A DNA stretch of 64,000 bases, from assembly GCA_019637265.1 (NCBI GenBank), contig JAHBVY010000001.1, forward strand, positions 124,001 to 188,000, given 5' to 3'. Shown piece after piece: positions 34,349-45,106 of this stretch (its first letter is position 1; each line of letters opens with the position of its first letter). The position numbers and the translations under genes were made by a program. This stretch comes from Polyangiaceae bacterium. GTDB taxonomy: Bacteria > Myxococcota_A > Polyangia > Polyangiales > Polyangiaceae. The notes under the pieces were generated by a model. It was not told where the DNA came from. It saw only the letters and a program-made list of their open reading frames with translations, and ran no database searches.

Positions 34349-35089
34349 TCAGCGCCCCCGGGCGGCGAGCTCCGCCTCGATGAACGGCCACACCAGGCCC
34401 TCACCGGTGACCTTCAGCAGGATGTTCATCGTCTTGAGGTCCACCACCAAGTTGAGCGGCGCCGTCTCGGCGCGGGCGAAATCGCCCATTTGGTACTCGG
34501 GGTCGAGCGCGAAGGGGAAGCCGACCTCGAACTGCTGCGCCCACACCTTGAGGTGTTGGGTGGTGGCAGGGCGGCTCTGCGCGTCTTGAAACAGGGTGCT
34601 GAAGATCACCACGCCGCGCGGGCCGTACTGCGCGAGCCGCGTGTCGAGCTCCTCGTGCTCGATGCGGCAGGCCTGGCACCAGATCGCCGCGGTGTTGAGT
34701 AGCAACAGCTCGCGCGGCTGACCGTCTGCGTCTTCCCCCGTCGGCGCGTAGAAGCTCGCCAGCTCGAGCGGCTCGGGGTCCAGGCGGTTCAAGTCGTAAC
34801 CCACCGCCTTCGGGTTGCTCCAACCGACGTTGAAGCGGTAGTTCTTGATCAGGGTGCCCTCCGTGGTGCCGTAGGGCCCGGCGGGGTAGCTCAGGTTGCT
34901 GGTGCCGCCGCTGCCCCCAGAACCGTTCAGGTACTCTGACGGGATCTCCGGGGTGTTCGAGCCACAGCCAGACGCGAGTGCCGTGAGCGCGACCAGCGCT
35001 AGACAGGAGCGCCCCGCGCCCGAAGCGAACCAGGCGGCCAAGGAGGAGGCGTTGGGTCGCCGCCCGCCGTCGCACCGAGGCTTGGTCAC
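34349..35089 (-). CDS. Thioredoxin-fold lipoprotein (paralog of the gene at 30995)
   Basis: A 246-residue predicted lipoprotein. The N-terminus is basic, followed by a signal ending LTALASGC, and the spacer is short and Gly/Ser-rich. The mature part has YPAGPYGTTEGTL ... VGWSNPKAVGYD ... FYAPTGED and the CxxC in IWCQACRIEHEEL. The shared GWSNP/AV/YD module makes it a paralog of the 30995 product, with which it sits in convergent operons. The start GTG overlaps the upstream stop (GTGA), and the stop directly precedes the barrel gene start, so three genes are coupled. Confidence 0.78.
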   Translation of the reverse strand: MTKPRCDGGRRPNASSLAAWFASGAGRSCLALVALTALASGCGSNTPEIPSEYLNGSGGSGGTSNLSYPAGPYGTTEGTLIKNYRFNVGWSNPKAVGYDLNRLDPEPLELASFYAPTGEDADGQPRELLLLNTAAIWCQACRIEHEELDTRLAQYGPRGVVIFSTLFQDAQSRPATTQHLKVWAQQFEVGFPFALDPEYQMGDFARAETAPLNLVVDLKTMNILLKVTGEGLVWPFIEAELAARGR

Positions 35090-36111
35090 GGCTTCCTGCG
35101 GATCCCGAAGACGCTGAGGTAAGGGATGCCTTGGCCCTCCGCGGTGACCACCTCCGCGCCGTCCGCCGAGACGACGCCGTCCGACACCTTGGCCCAGCCG
35201 CCGTAGGGCGCCCACTCTTCCTCCAGCGAAACACCGTGGATGAAGAACTCGACCTCGGTGCCAGCCGCCCAACCCTCACTGTTCGGCACGCTGAGCGACG
35301 CGTGGGGGCAGAAGGTGGTCTCCACTGGGGTGGTGCCCACCAGCAGCTCGAACCCGAGCGCCTGGTCCACCGCGATGGGCGCCTCGCTGGGGCCGAACAC
35401 GACCGCGCGGAACTGGTGCTCGTCGTCCTCCATGTACGAGAGGATGTCCACATGCACCCGGGCGTCCTCCGTGAGGCCCAGCTTCACCCCATGAGAGCTC
35501 GCGCCCACACCGGGCACCATCGGCTGGCCGGTGCCGGGCGGGTCGATGGGGATGATGGTCACCGTGTCGAGCGCGTGGACCGCGCCCGCGGGTAGCAGGT
35601 AGGCGAACTTCGCGTAGCGGAGCCCGTCGCCGTACTTCAGCGCCGGCTGCTTGATCGGCTGCCCCGGGGAGATGCCCGTGACGCACACCGGGGTCCCCAG
35701 TGAGTCGTTCTGACAGGTGGCGAACACGCCATCATCGATGGTCTGGCCATTGATGCAGATGTCCTTACCGCACACTTGGGTCAGCACGCCCGTCGCGGGC
35801 GCGCCGCTCGGGGTGATGAGGCGCCCGGTCACGTTCTCGATCTGCCGAGGCGTCGCCTCGATCTCGAAGCCCGGCCCCGCCGCGCACTCTGGGCCCCCGG
35901 CGCCGGTGCCACCCACACCGCCCACCGCGCCGGTGCCGCCCGCCCCGCTGGTGCCGCCGTTGCCGCCCGTCGCGCCGTTGCCGCCCGTCGCGCCGTTGCC
36001 GCCGCTGGCTCCTGTCGCGCCGTTGCCCCCCGCGTCCGGATCGCTCTCACTGGAGCAGGCGAGGGCGGTGAGGCCCAGGGTGAGGCTCAGGGTGATCAAG
36101 CTGCGATGCAT
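35086..36111 (-). CDS. Gly-rich spacer lipoprotein of the redoxin-barrel operon
   Basis: A 341-residue predicted lipoprotein: signal ending LTALAC, then a Gly/Asn/Ala/Thr spacer of repeated GGNGATG units (about residues 25-75), then a globular domain. The domain starts GFEIEATPRQIENVTGRLITPSGAPATGVLTQVCGKDICIN, contains a CxxxxC pair plus FATCQNDSLGTPVC, and later has beta-sandwich-like strands. It may be an adhesin-like or ligand-binding surface protein. It is the first gene of the coupled operon, and its stop overlaps the redoxin start. I do not recognise the family. Confidence 0.7.
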   Translation of the reverse strand: MHRSLITLSLTLGLTALACSSESDPDAGGNGATGASGGNGATGGNGATGGNGGTSGAGGTGAVGGVGGTGAGGPECAAGPGFEIEATPRQIENVTGRLITPSGAPATGVLTQVCGKDICINGQTIDDGVFATCQNDSLGTPVCVTGISPGQPIKQPALKYGDGLRYAKFAYLLPAGAVHALDTVTIIPIDPPGTGQPMVPGVGASSHGVKLGLTEDARVHVDILSYMEDDEHQFRAVVFGPSEAPIAVDQALGFELLVGTTPVETTFCPHASLSVPNSEGWAAGTEVEFFIHGVSLEEEWAPYGGWAKVSDGVVSADGAEVVTAEGQGIPYLSVFGIRRKP

Positions 36112-36255
36112 AAGTCCTCCGCGCGGACCATAGCACGAGCACCCGACCAGGGAGGGCGGATGTCGCGTCCTCGCTTCGCGGGTGCGCCGCCCGCAAACCC
36201 CTGTCGGGCGCGCTCATGCAGTCGCCGCGGGGGGCCGCGCCTTCGGCTAGTGGCC

Positions 36256-36771
36256 TCAGTCGATCAGCGCGCTGATCTGCGACCGCAGGGTGGCTTCGTC
36301 CCCCGCGTTGAACCCCACGTGCACGTAGCGCACGATGCCCGCGCGATCGACGAGGTAGCTCGTCGGCATCGTCGGGGGGTCGTAGTCCTTCGCCACCCGC
36401 TGCCCTTCGTCCCAATAAACAGGGAAGCTGACGTTCGTCTGCTCATGGAAGGCCGCGATGCCGTTCGGCTCCTCGTCCTCGCTGATGGCGATGATTACCA
36501 GGTCATCGCCGTACTCCTTGGCGATGGCGTCGTACACCGGGAACGAGTCACGGCAGGGCTCACACCAGGTGGCCCAGAAGTCGATCAGGGTGACCTTACC
36601 TTGCGTGTGGCTGGGGCCAGCCACCGCGTCCCCACCGAACTGAGTGAGCTCGAAGGCGGGGGCAGGCGCGCCCACCAGCGGGTGATCCGCCCCGTGGGGA
36701 TTCGCAGCGGAGAGCCCCTTCTGACAAGCGGGCAAGGTGAGCAGGATGCTGGCGATCAGCAGGCTTCGCAT
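36256..36771 (-). CDS. TlpA/ResA-like thioredoxin-fold lipoprotein
   Basis: A 171-residue predicted lipoprotein (signal MRSLLIASILLTLPAC) with a compact thioredoxin fold: GAPAPAFELTQFGGDAV, VTLIDFWATWCEPCRDSFPVY (active site WCEPC), VIIAISEDEEPNGIAAF and the cis-Pro loop PPTMPTSYLVDR, all normal TlpA/ResA features. The ATG at 36771 starts at the signal peptide. It is a separate transcription unit upstream of the three-gene redoxin-barrel operon and is the fourth thioredoxin-fold lipoprotein within 6 kb. A role in cytochrome or surface disulfide maturation is plausible. Confidence 0.85.
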   Translation of the reverse strand: MRSLLIASILLTLPACQKGLSAANPHGADHPLVGAPAPAFELTQFGGDAVAGPSHTQGKVTLIDFWATWCEPCRDSFPVYDAIAKEYGDDLVIIAISEDEEPNGIAAFHEQTNVSFPVYWDEGQRVAKDYDPPTMPTSYLVDRAGIVRYVHVGFNAGDEATLRSQISALID

Positions 36772-36848
36772 GCCCGGATGATTGGCGGCCAGCGCTCGGC
36801 TTGGCAAGCGCGAAAGATGCCCACCCAAGCGCACGAGGGGACAGGTGA

Positions 36849-36945
36849 GGGGGTTGGACGGCACCGCACCCGAGCGCGCCGTGACCGTGCAGCGCCGTCA
36901 CCTGATAGCGCAGGCTTGAGGGCAGGCACGGGGCCTGCCCCTACG
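36849..36945. repeat. Inverted dispersed repeat and palindrome upstream of tlpA-like gene
   Basis: GGGGTTGGACGGCACCGC (36849-36867) is an exact inverted copy of the 16-bp word. Bases 36919-36945 are GGGCAGGCACGGGGCCTGCC with a CCTACGG tail, a palindrome of the second repeat family. No gene lies in the gap 36772-36959. Confidence 0.75.
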
Positions 36946-36959
36946 GTCTGTGATGGCCG

Positions 36960-38915
<1,956 letters not shown>

Positions 38916-39220
38916 GTTCGAGTTCCGGCTTCGGGCGACAGTGGAGACAAACTCTAGGCTAGGCCACTGCGCTCCCCACCCGCAACGGTTCTTTCGAGCG
39001 GGTCCGAGTTCTTGGAGGAGCACGAGCCTAGGCGGGCGCCACGCACCGCGCTGCCAAACCCCCAAACCCCGATCCTGACGATCCGCACCCAACCCTTCCG
39101 TGCCTTGGCCAGGCCATACCTAGCCAGCGCTCGTTGCCAGCCGCTCGAGGTCGGGAGCCGAACGAGGCATCGGCCGAGTTCGGGTGGGAAGCGGCGAGCA
39201 GTTTGGAGTAGGTTTGGGGG
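38916..39220. other. Divergent intergenic region with a GCCAAACCCCC copy
   Basis: This gap holds one exact GCCAAACCCCC (39053-39063). The kinase GTG at 39221 follows TTTGGGGGG. No small gene was found. Promoters for the OmpA and kinase genes should lie here. Confidence 0.5.
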
Positions 39221-40429
39221 GTGGGTGTCTGCGCTCAGTGCCGGAGTGTGGTGGAGGCGGGGGCGCAGTTCTGCCCGCACTGCGGCCGCGGCATGCTGCC
39301 GCCGGCGGGGCGCATCAGCGATGGCGCGGAGCTCGACCTCGGCTGGGGGAAGGTGGTGGTGGGCGCCCGCATCGGTGAAGGCGGGATGGGCGTCGTCCAC
39401 CGCGGGTGGCTCTATTACAACCCCGAGGGGCCGCGGAGCGGGGTGCCGGCGCACCCGGTGGCGGTCAAGGCGCTCCACCCGGCGCTGCGCGGGCGAGCGC
39501 GCCCGCGGCAGTTGTTCTTGGATGAGGCGCTGGCGCTCGAGCGCCTGAGTCACCCGAACATCGTGCATTTCTTCGGGTTGGCTGACGATGGCCAGCAGCT
39601 GGCGATCGTGATGGAGGTGGTGGAGGGGCAGGCGCTCAGCGAGATCATCACGCGCAAGGCGCTGGCTCGCCAGGGCAGCCTGCCGTGCCTGCCCTTCGCA
39701 CGCGCGTGGCACTACTTTTCTCAGCTGCTCGGCGCGCTCGCGAGCATCCACGCCATGGGCATCATCCACCGCGACATCAAGCCAGCGAACCTCTTGGTGC
39801 GGCGTGATGGGGTAGTGAAGCTGACTGACTTTGGCATCGCGCGGGTGCCCGCGGCGGCGGCGCGGGAGACGGGCGGGATGGCGCCGGGCACCGGGGCTTA
39901 CATGGCGCCGGAGCAGGTGACGGCGGGGGAGATCGACGCGCGGAGCGATCTCTACAGCGCGGCGATCGTGCTGTACGAGATGCTGACGGGGGTCACCCCC
40001 TTCGATCGCCCTGAGCGCAATGAGCTGATGGTGCGCGCCGCCCAGCTCGAGGAGGTCCCCCAGCCTATCCGCTTCCATGTCCCCAGCGCGCCGCCGGTGC
40101 TCGACCTCCTGATGAGCCGCGCGCTGGCGAAGGACAAAGCCCAGCGGTTCGCGTCGGCGCTGCAGTTCGGTGACGCGTTCCGAGACGCGCTCGGCCTCGA
40201 CGACGTGGGCTGGGGGGCGCAGCAGCACCTGGCGCGCCACGCTCGAGTGCTGTCGCAGCAGATGCTCGCTCGGCCGAGCCACGCGCACGCGGATCCTTCG
40301 GGCGGGGAGCCCAAGGGGGCGGATCCGCCGCTCCCTGCCGAGAACGCCCCACCGAGCGCGGCGCGGGACCCTCAGGCGAGCCCGCTCAGAACCGCCGTGA
40401 TCGCCGCCTACGCCAGCTCTGGCCGTTGA
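39221..40429 (+). CDS. Ser/Thr protein kinase with N-terminal zinc ribbon
   Basis: A 402-residue Hanks-type kinase preceded by a four-Cys zinc ribbon: Cys4, Cys7, Cys18 and Cys21 (VCAQC ... FCPHC). The kinase has the ATP loop GEGGMGVVH, Lys83, catalytic IIHRDIKPAN with Asp185, and DFG from Asp203, followed by YMAPEQ and RSDLYSAAIVLYEMLTG. It has no membrane helix, so it is cytosolic, unlike the kinase at 12222. GTG is the first codon and the zinc ribbon defines the true N-terminus. The C-terminal 80 residues are disordered. Substrates and binding partner of the ribbon are unknown. Confidence 0.9.
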   Translation: MGVCAQCRSVVEAGAQFCPHCGRGMLPPAGRISDGAELDLGWGKVVVGARIGEGGMGVVHRGWLYYNPEGPRSGVPAHPVAVKALHPALRGRARPRQLFLDEALALERLSHPNIVHFFGLADDGQQLAIVMEVVEGQALSEIITRKALARQGSLPCLPFARAWHYFSQLLGALASIHAMGIIHRDIKPANLLVRRDGVVKLTDFGIARVPAAAARETGGMAPGTGAYMAPEQVTAGEIDARSDLYSAAIVLYEMLTGVTPFDRPERNELMVRAAQLEEVPQPIRFHVPSAPPVLDLLMSRALAKDKAQRFASALQFGDAFRDALGLDDVGWGAQQHLARHARVLSQQMLARPSHAHADPSGGEPKGADPPLPAENAPPSAARDPQASPLRTAVIAAYASSGR

Positions 40430-40486
40430 CACCGGATTCCGCCGCGTGCGATAGCCGGTCGACCTTTTGCCTGGAGATCCGCGCTG

Positions 40487-42550
40487 ATGCACGCCCCGTC
40501 GCAAACGCTCGCCCGCCTGGGCCGCGCCCCGCTCGCTGTTGGCCTGAGTCGCGTTTCGCTCCTTGCGTCCCTGTTCGCGTGTGGGGTCGCGCTGACCAGC
40601 CTCACGCTCGCCACCCTCACGCCGGGCGCCGCGCTGGCGCAGCCAGCCGACGAAGAGGAGGAGGACGAGGAGGAAGAGGCGCCCGAGCCGCCCGCCGAGG
40701 CCGAGGAGGAGGAGGAGGCGCCCACCCCCGGCACCCCGCTCTCGGTGTTCCCCCGCGCGGAGACGGACCCTGGCGCCTTGCGGGCCCAGCCACCGCCCGC
40801 GGCCCCCGTGAAGGCGGAGCCCGAAGGGGAGCGGGTGTACGCCGAGGCGTGGTGGTCCCACGCGCGCCCCGTGCTCGAGCTCCACGGCTACTACCGGCTG
40901 CGCGCCGAGCTGTTCCACAACTTCAGCCTGGGCCGCATCGACTCTCCCAACTTCGCGATGTGGCCGATGCCCATCGACAACCACTACACGACCGCGGACA
41001 ACGTCTACGGCCCCGCGCTGTGCACCGCGGAGGAGTCGGACAGCTCCGGCAGCAGCACGGACGCCACGTATCCATGTAAAAACAAGACGCAGGCCGGCGC
41101 CAACATGCGCTTCCGCCTGAACCCGGAGCTCCACATCTCGGACAACCTCCGGATCATGAGCCAGGTGGATTTGCTGGATAACCTGGTGCTCGGCTCCACC
41201 CCCATCGGCTACTCCGTGGGGGCGGAGGGCGGCGTGCGTCAGCGCAGCGGCTACTCGCCGCTCGGCGCCTTCGACACCACGCAGGAGCCCCCCAGCGCTG
41301 GGGTGAACAGCCTGAATGACAGCATCCGCGTGAAGCGGGTGTGGGGTGAGTACCTCACGCCGGTGGGCCAGCTGCGCTTCGGGCGCATGCCGAGCCACTG
41401 GGGCCTCGGTATCCTCGCGCACGGCGGGGACGGCTACGACGACGACTACCAGTCGACGTCGGATCGCATCATGTTCGTCACCGGGCTCAGGTCGCTCGAC
41501 CTGTACTTGGGCGGCGCCTGGGACTTCAGCAACGAGGGCGCCACCAGCGCCTCGCTGGGGAACCCTCAAGGTCAGCCCTACGATCTAGCCCAGCTCGACG
41601 ACGTCGATCAGTACGTGCTCCTGCTCATGCGGCGCACCAACCCCGAGCTGCAGCGGCTCAGGCTGGCCCAGGGCAAGCTGGTGGTGAACGGCGGCGCCTA
41701 CGTGGTGCACCGGCGCCAGCTGCTCGCGAACGACCTCTCCACGCCCTCCGGCGTCGGTGAGAATCAGCTCGACATGAGCGCTGACGAGCGCGCCAACAGC
41801 GCCTTCGTGCGACGCGAGGCCATCGCCTGGATCCCTGACTTCTGGCTCCAGCTGCTCTACAAGAAGTTCCGCTTCGAGGCGGAGCTCGTCACCATCCAGG
41901 GGAGCATCGAGAGCAACCAGGCGGGTGACGGCGGTGAGGCGCAGGAGATCAGCCAGTGGGGCCTGGCCACCGAGCTGGAGCAGCGCTTGATCGAGGACCG
42001 CCTGCGGCTCCAGTTCAAGTTCGGCTGGGCCAGCGGCGACCCCGACGTGAAGGGGATCAGCCCCATCGCGAACGGGCTCCAGCCGCAGTTCGGCGACGAC
42101 ACCATCAGCACCTTCCGTTTCCACCCGAACTACAAGGTGGACATGATCCTGAACCGGAACATCTTGAACCGGGTCCAGGGCAGCTACTACTTCCGCCCCA
42201 GCGTGGACTACGACTTCCTTCGTAAGTCCACCGGACAAAAGCTCGGCGGCGGCGCCGCGGTGATCTGGACGCGCGCCAGCGAGTTCATCCAGACGCCGGG
42301 CCACGCGCGCGATCTGGGCGTGGAGATCAACGCCAAGCTCTACTTCCAGTCGAAGGACGGCTCGCTCAACGACGACCTGGAGAAGATGGGCGGCTTCTAC
42401 ACCTCCCTCGAGTGGGGCGTCTTGTTCCCGCTGGCGGGGCTCGGCTACCAGGAGCTGGAGGCGAAGAACATGCAAACCACGCTCGGATCCGGCGCTGCCG
42501 AGACCTCCACGGCGCAGATCGTCCGCTGGTACATGGGCATCCTGTTCTGA
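40487..42550 (+). CDS. Outer-membrane protein, TIGR04551-like
   Basis: A 687-residue exported protein. A long signal region is followed by an acidic tract (EEEEEDEEEEAPEPP), then a strand-rich domain that begins EAWWSHARPVLELHGYYRLRAELFHNFSLGR and ends IVRWYMGILF with the terminal Phe of outer-membrane proteins. The domain layout matches TIGR04551, a family I recall as restricted to delta-group bacteria; this was not verified. Four Cys occur near CTAEESDSSGS and YPCKNK. It is possibly a large porin-like barrel. It follows the zinc-ribbon kinase by 57 bp on the same strand. Confidence 0.75.
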   Translation: MHAPSQTLARLGRAPLAVGLSRVSLLASLFACGVALTSLTLATLTPGAALAQPADEEEEDEEEEAPEPPAEAEEEEEAPTPGTPLSVFPRAETDPGALRAQPPPAAPVKAEPEGERVYAEAWWSHARPVLELHGYYRLRAELFHNFSLGRIDSPNFAMWPMPIDNHYTTADNVYGPALCTAEESDSSGSSTDATYPCKNKTQAGANMRFRLNPELHISDNLRIMSQVDLLDNLVLGSTPIGYSVGAEGGVRQRSGYSPLGAFDTTQEPPSAGVNSLNDSIRVKRVWGEYLTPVGQLRFGRMPSHWGLGILAHGGDGYDDDYQSTSDRIMFVTGLRSLDLYLGGAWDFSNEGATSASLGNPQGQPYDLAQLDDVDQYVLLLMRRTNPELQRLRLAQGKLVVNGGAYVVHRRQLLANDLSTPSGVGENQLDMSADERANSAFVRREAIAWIPDFWLQLLYKKFRFEAELVTIQGSIESNQAGDGGEAQEISQWGLATELEQRLIEDRLRLQFKFGWASGDPDVKGISPIANGLQPQFGDDTISTFRFHPNYKVDMILNRNILNRVQGSYYFRPSVDYDFLRKSTGQKLGGGAAVIWTRASEFIQTPGHARDLGVEINAKLYFQSKDGSLNDDLEKMGGFYTSLEWGVLFPLAGLGYQELEAKNMQTTLGSGAAETSTAQIVRWYMGILF

Positions 42551-42741
42551 GACGCCACTGCCGCTCAGTGACGCCTCGAGTCGCTCGGCCGGGCGCCGCT
42601 CTCCTACATGCTGCGCAGGTGTGGGAGGTGTAGGAGGAACCTTCGGCCCGTGGGAAGGATTTCGGGTCAGGTTCGGGGCGACCCAGCGTACCCTAGCGGC
42701 GCCGGGTGCTGCCTCACTGGAGCCCACCGGCACGCCGCACC

Positions 42742-43515
42742 GTGAAGTCGCTGTTCTCCCTCTGCGCGCTGCTCCTCTGCTTGGCCTGGTCCGGCCTGGC
42801 TGAGGCGAACGTGTCGAAGCTCACAGAGCGGCTCAAGAACGGCGCGGACTTCCGGGTGCGGGTCCAGGCGGCGCTCGAGCTGGGCAAGACGCGCGAGCCG
42901 GAGGCGCGCGAGCCGCTCGAGGCGGCGCTCGGTGACGACAACGCCGCGGTGCGCGGCGCCGCGGCGGCCGCGCTGCAGGTGCTCGGTGATCCGCAGGCGC
43001 TGCCCGCCTTGAAGCGGAGCCGTAAGGACAAGTCGGAGGCCGTGCGGCGCGCGATCGAGGGGGCCATCAAGGGGCTCGAGGAGCGTCGTGAGCAAGAGAA
43101 GCGCGCGGCGCTGCGCGTGACGCTCGGCACCATGAGCAGCAAGGTGAAGACGTCGGGGGTCAAGGAGCACCTCGCCAGTACGAGCCGAGAGCGCCTCAGC
43201 GCGCTCCCGGGGGTGGTGGTGGGTGGTGGCGACAAGAAGCTCCCCGAGGTGATGGTGACCGGTCGCGTCGCCTCCCTGGAGCGGACGCGCGAGGGCGACG
43301 TGGTCGTGGTGCGCGCGAAGGTGGAGTACGTGGTCCACGCGATGCCCGGCCGCACCATCCGCGGGAGGATCTCGGGGAGCGCGTCGGGTAGGGCGGGCGC
43401 GAACGAGGTGAAGTCGAAGGCCGCGCTCGCGCAGCTGCGAGCGGAGGTGCTGAGCGCGGCGATCGAGAGCGCGATGCGGCGCGCGCCCGAGGCGCTGCTC
43501 GCCGCGACGCAGTGA
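42742..43515 (+). CDS. Exported HEAT-repeat protein
   Basis: A 257-residue secreted protein: signal peptide (VKSLFSLCALLLCLAWSGLAEA), then HEAT-like helical repeats (about residues 25-105: RVRVQAALELGKTREPEAREPLEAALGDDNAAVRGAAAAALQVLGD), and a C-terminal domain with strands (EVMVTGRVASLERTREGDVVVVRAKVEYVV). HEAT repeats mediate protein contact. A GTG at 42742 is the best start, since the longer frame adds a poor N-terminus. Its function is unknown. Confidence 0.75.
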   Translation: MKSLFSLCALLLCLAWSGLAEANVSKLTERLKNGADFRVRVQAALELGKTREPEAREPLEAALGDDNAAVRGAAAAALQVLGDPQALPALKRSRKDKSEAVRRAIEGAIKGLEERREQEKRAALRVTLGTMSSKVKTSGVKEHLASTSRERLSALPGVVVGGGDKKLPEVMVTGRVASLERTREGDVVVVRAKVEYVVHAMPGRTIRGRISGSASGRAGANEVKSKAALAQLRAEVLSAAIESAMRRAPEALLAATQ

Positions 43516-43673
43516 GCAGCGCTGACATGTTGCGGTGAGGGGCGCCGCGCTGATGGTCAGCCAAGCGCCGTGTGAGGGTGGCGTGAGGCGCCGTCGTGAT
43601 GACGCCCCGTCCAACCCCCCGATCCCGCTCCCCCATGTTGCGGTGAAGGGACGTCGGGCTAAGTTTCGCGCCC

Positions 43674-44792
43674 GTGCCTCGACCCGCCGTGAAGCCTCGC
43701 GTTTTATTCGTCTCGAAGCCCATCGTGCCGCCGTTCCATGACGGCACGAAGTGCCTCGTGCGCGATCTGGCGCAGAGCATGACCGAGGTGCGGCCGGCGG
43801 TGATGGGCGAGCTCGCGGGGGTGGATTCGCTCCCGGTGTACTCGACTCCGGGGCGCTTCACGCCGTCGTTCACCCAAAACGCGCGGGCGGCGCTCTACCT
43901 CTTCACCCGGGCGCGGGCGGCGCTGTGGCATTTCGTGTTCGCGCCCAACCCCATGACCAGTCAGGTGGGCGCACTGGCGCGCGCGCTGCGCCAGGTGCCC
44001 GTGGTGCAGACCGTCGCCTCACCGCCGCTCAGCTTCGAGGGCGCCGAGCGCTGGCTGTTCGGTGACGTGGTGGTGGCGCAGTCGCGCGACACCGCGCGGC
44101 AGCTGCTCGCGGCGGCGGTGCGGTCACCTGACGGATCGAAGCGCGCGCCGCGGGTGGAGGTGATCCCGCCGTGCGTCACGCCGCCGTCACGCGCCCGCGA
44201 GGAGGTCGTGCAGGCGCTGCGGCGTCAGCTGAAGATCGCGAGCGCGGCGCCCATCTTCCTCTACCCGGGGGACGTCGAGACGAGCAGCGCGGCGCTCACC
44301 ATCGCCACCGCCACGGCCGAGCTCACGCGGCGCCTCCCCGGCGCGGTGGTGGTGTTCGCGTGTCGCGCGAAGACGCCCGCGGCGGGGCCGCTCTTGGACG
44401 CGCTCCGGCGTCGCCTGGAGGGTCTCCCGGTGCGCTTCGCGGGCGAGCTGCCGAGCATCCTGCCGCTGTTGCAGACGAGCCGCGCGGTGCTGTTCCCGGT
44501 GGACGATCTGCGAGGCAAGGTGGACTTGCCCATCGTCTTGCTGGAGGCGATGCACCTCGGGGTGCCGGTGATCGCCGCCGAAGGGGGACCGCTGGACGAT
44601 CTGGAGCACACGCTGCGCGTGCCGCCCAAGGACGCGGGCGCGCTGGTCGCGGCTTGCGCGCAGCTGGAGGAGTCCCCCGAGCGGCGTCAGGAGCTGATCT
44701 GTGGCGCGACCGCCGCCGTGAGCACGCGTCACCTCCCGGCGCAGGTCGCGGCGCGCTACGAGGCCCTGTACGCCGAGCTGCTGGCGCGCTGA
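43674..44792 (+). CDS. Group 1 glycosyltransferase (GT4-like)
   Basis: A 372-residue GT-B fold glycosyltransferase. The N-terminus begins PRVLFVSKPIVPPFHDGTKCLVRDLA, as in GT4 enzymes. The C-terminal domain has FLYPGDVETSSAALT and VVVFACRAK and the donor-site region DLPIVLLEAMHLGVPVIAAEGGPLDDL, where the E-x(7)-E-type motif is E-A-M-H-L-G-V. GTG is the start. It may add a sugar to a surface polymer; acceptor and donor are not predictable. Confidence 0.82.
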   Translation: MPRPAVKPRVLFVSKPIVPPFHDGTKCLVRDLAQSMTEVRPAVMGELAGVDSLPVYSTPGRFTPSFTQNARAALYLFTRARAALWHFVFAPNPMTSQVGALARALRQVPVVQTVASPPLSFEGAERWLFGDVVVAQSRDTARQLLAAAVRSPDGSKRAPRVEVIPPCVTPPSRAREEVVQALRRQLKIASAAPIFLYPGDVETSSAALTIATATAELTRRLPGAVVVFACRAKTPAAGPLLDALRRRLEGLPVRFAGELPSILPLLQTSRAVLFPVDDLRGKVDLPIVLLEAMHLGVPVIAAEGGPLDDLEHTLRVPPKDAGALVAACAQLEESPERRQELICGATAAVSTRHLPAQVAARYEALYAELLAR

Positions 44793-45106
44793 GGCGGGCC
44801 AGCGCTGAGGCGGGCCAGCGCCATGCCAAACCAAACCTCCTTCGAAATGGTTCATGCCAGCTCGTGAGGGAGGGGGGGGGGGGGTGCACTCCTCCTGGGT
44901 CTGATGGAGCTACCAAAGGGCCGCTGTATTGCTCTGGATAGCGCTGTGGTCACGGTCGTCGACCTCACCAGAGGCTCCATGCGTCCTTGAAGAGCCCCGC
45001 CAGTTTCGGGGGGCGCTGAAGAGCTGGTTAGACGGCACCGCGGTGGGTGCTGCGCTACTCAGCAACCCCGCTGGCCGCGAACTGCTCGGTGCTCTACGGT
45101 CTAGCG
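44793..45106. repeat. Intergenic gap with poly-G tract and inverted repeat copy
   Basis: GGCGGGCCAGCGC occurs twice in the first 30 bp. A 13-G run lies at 44872-44884. Bases 45015-45041 contain GGTTAGACGGCACCGC, the inverted 16-bp word with one mismatch, flanked by GAAGAGCT as in the 3119 copy. No gene was seen. Confidence 0.65.

Noticed and set aside
38954..41569. Long minus-strand frame overlapping the zinc-ribbon kinase and the start of the TIGR04551-like gene.
   Set aside because: It runs antisense to two genes with strong motifs and has biased Arg/Leu/Val composition, so it is a shadow frame.
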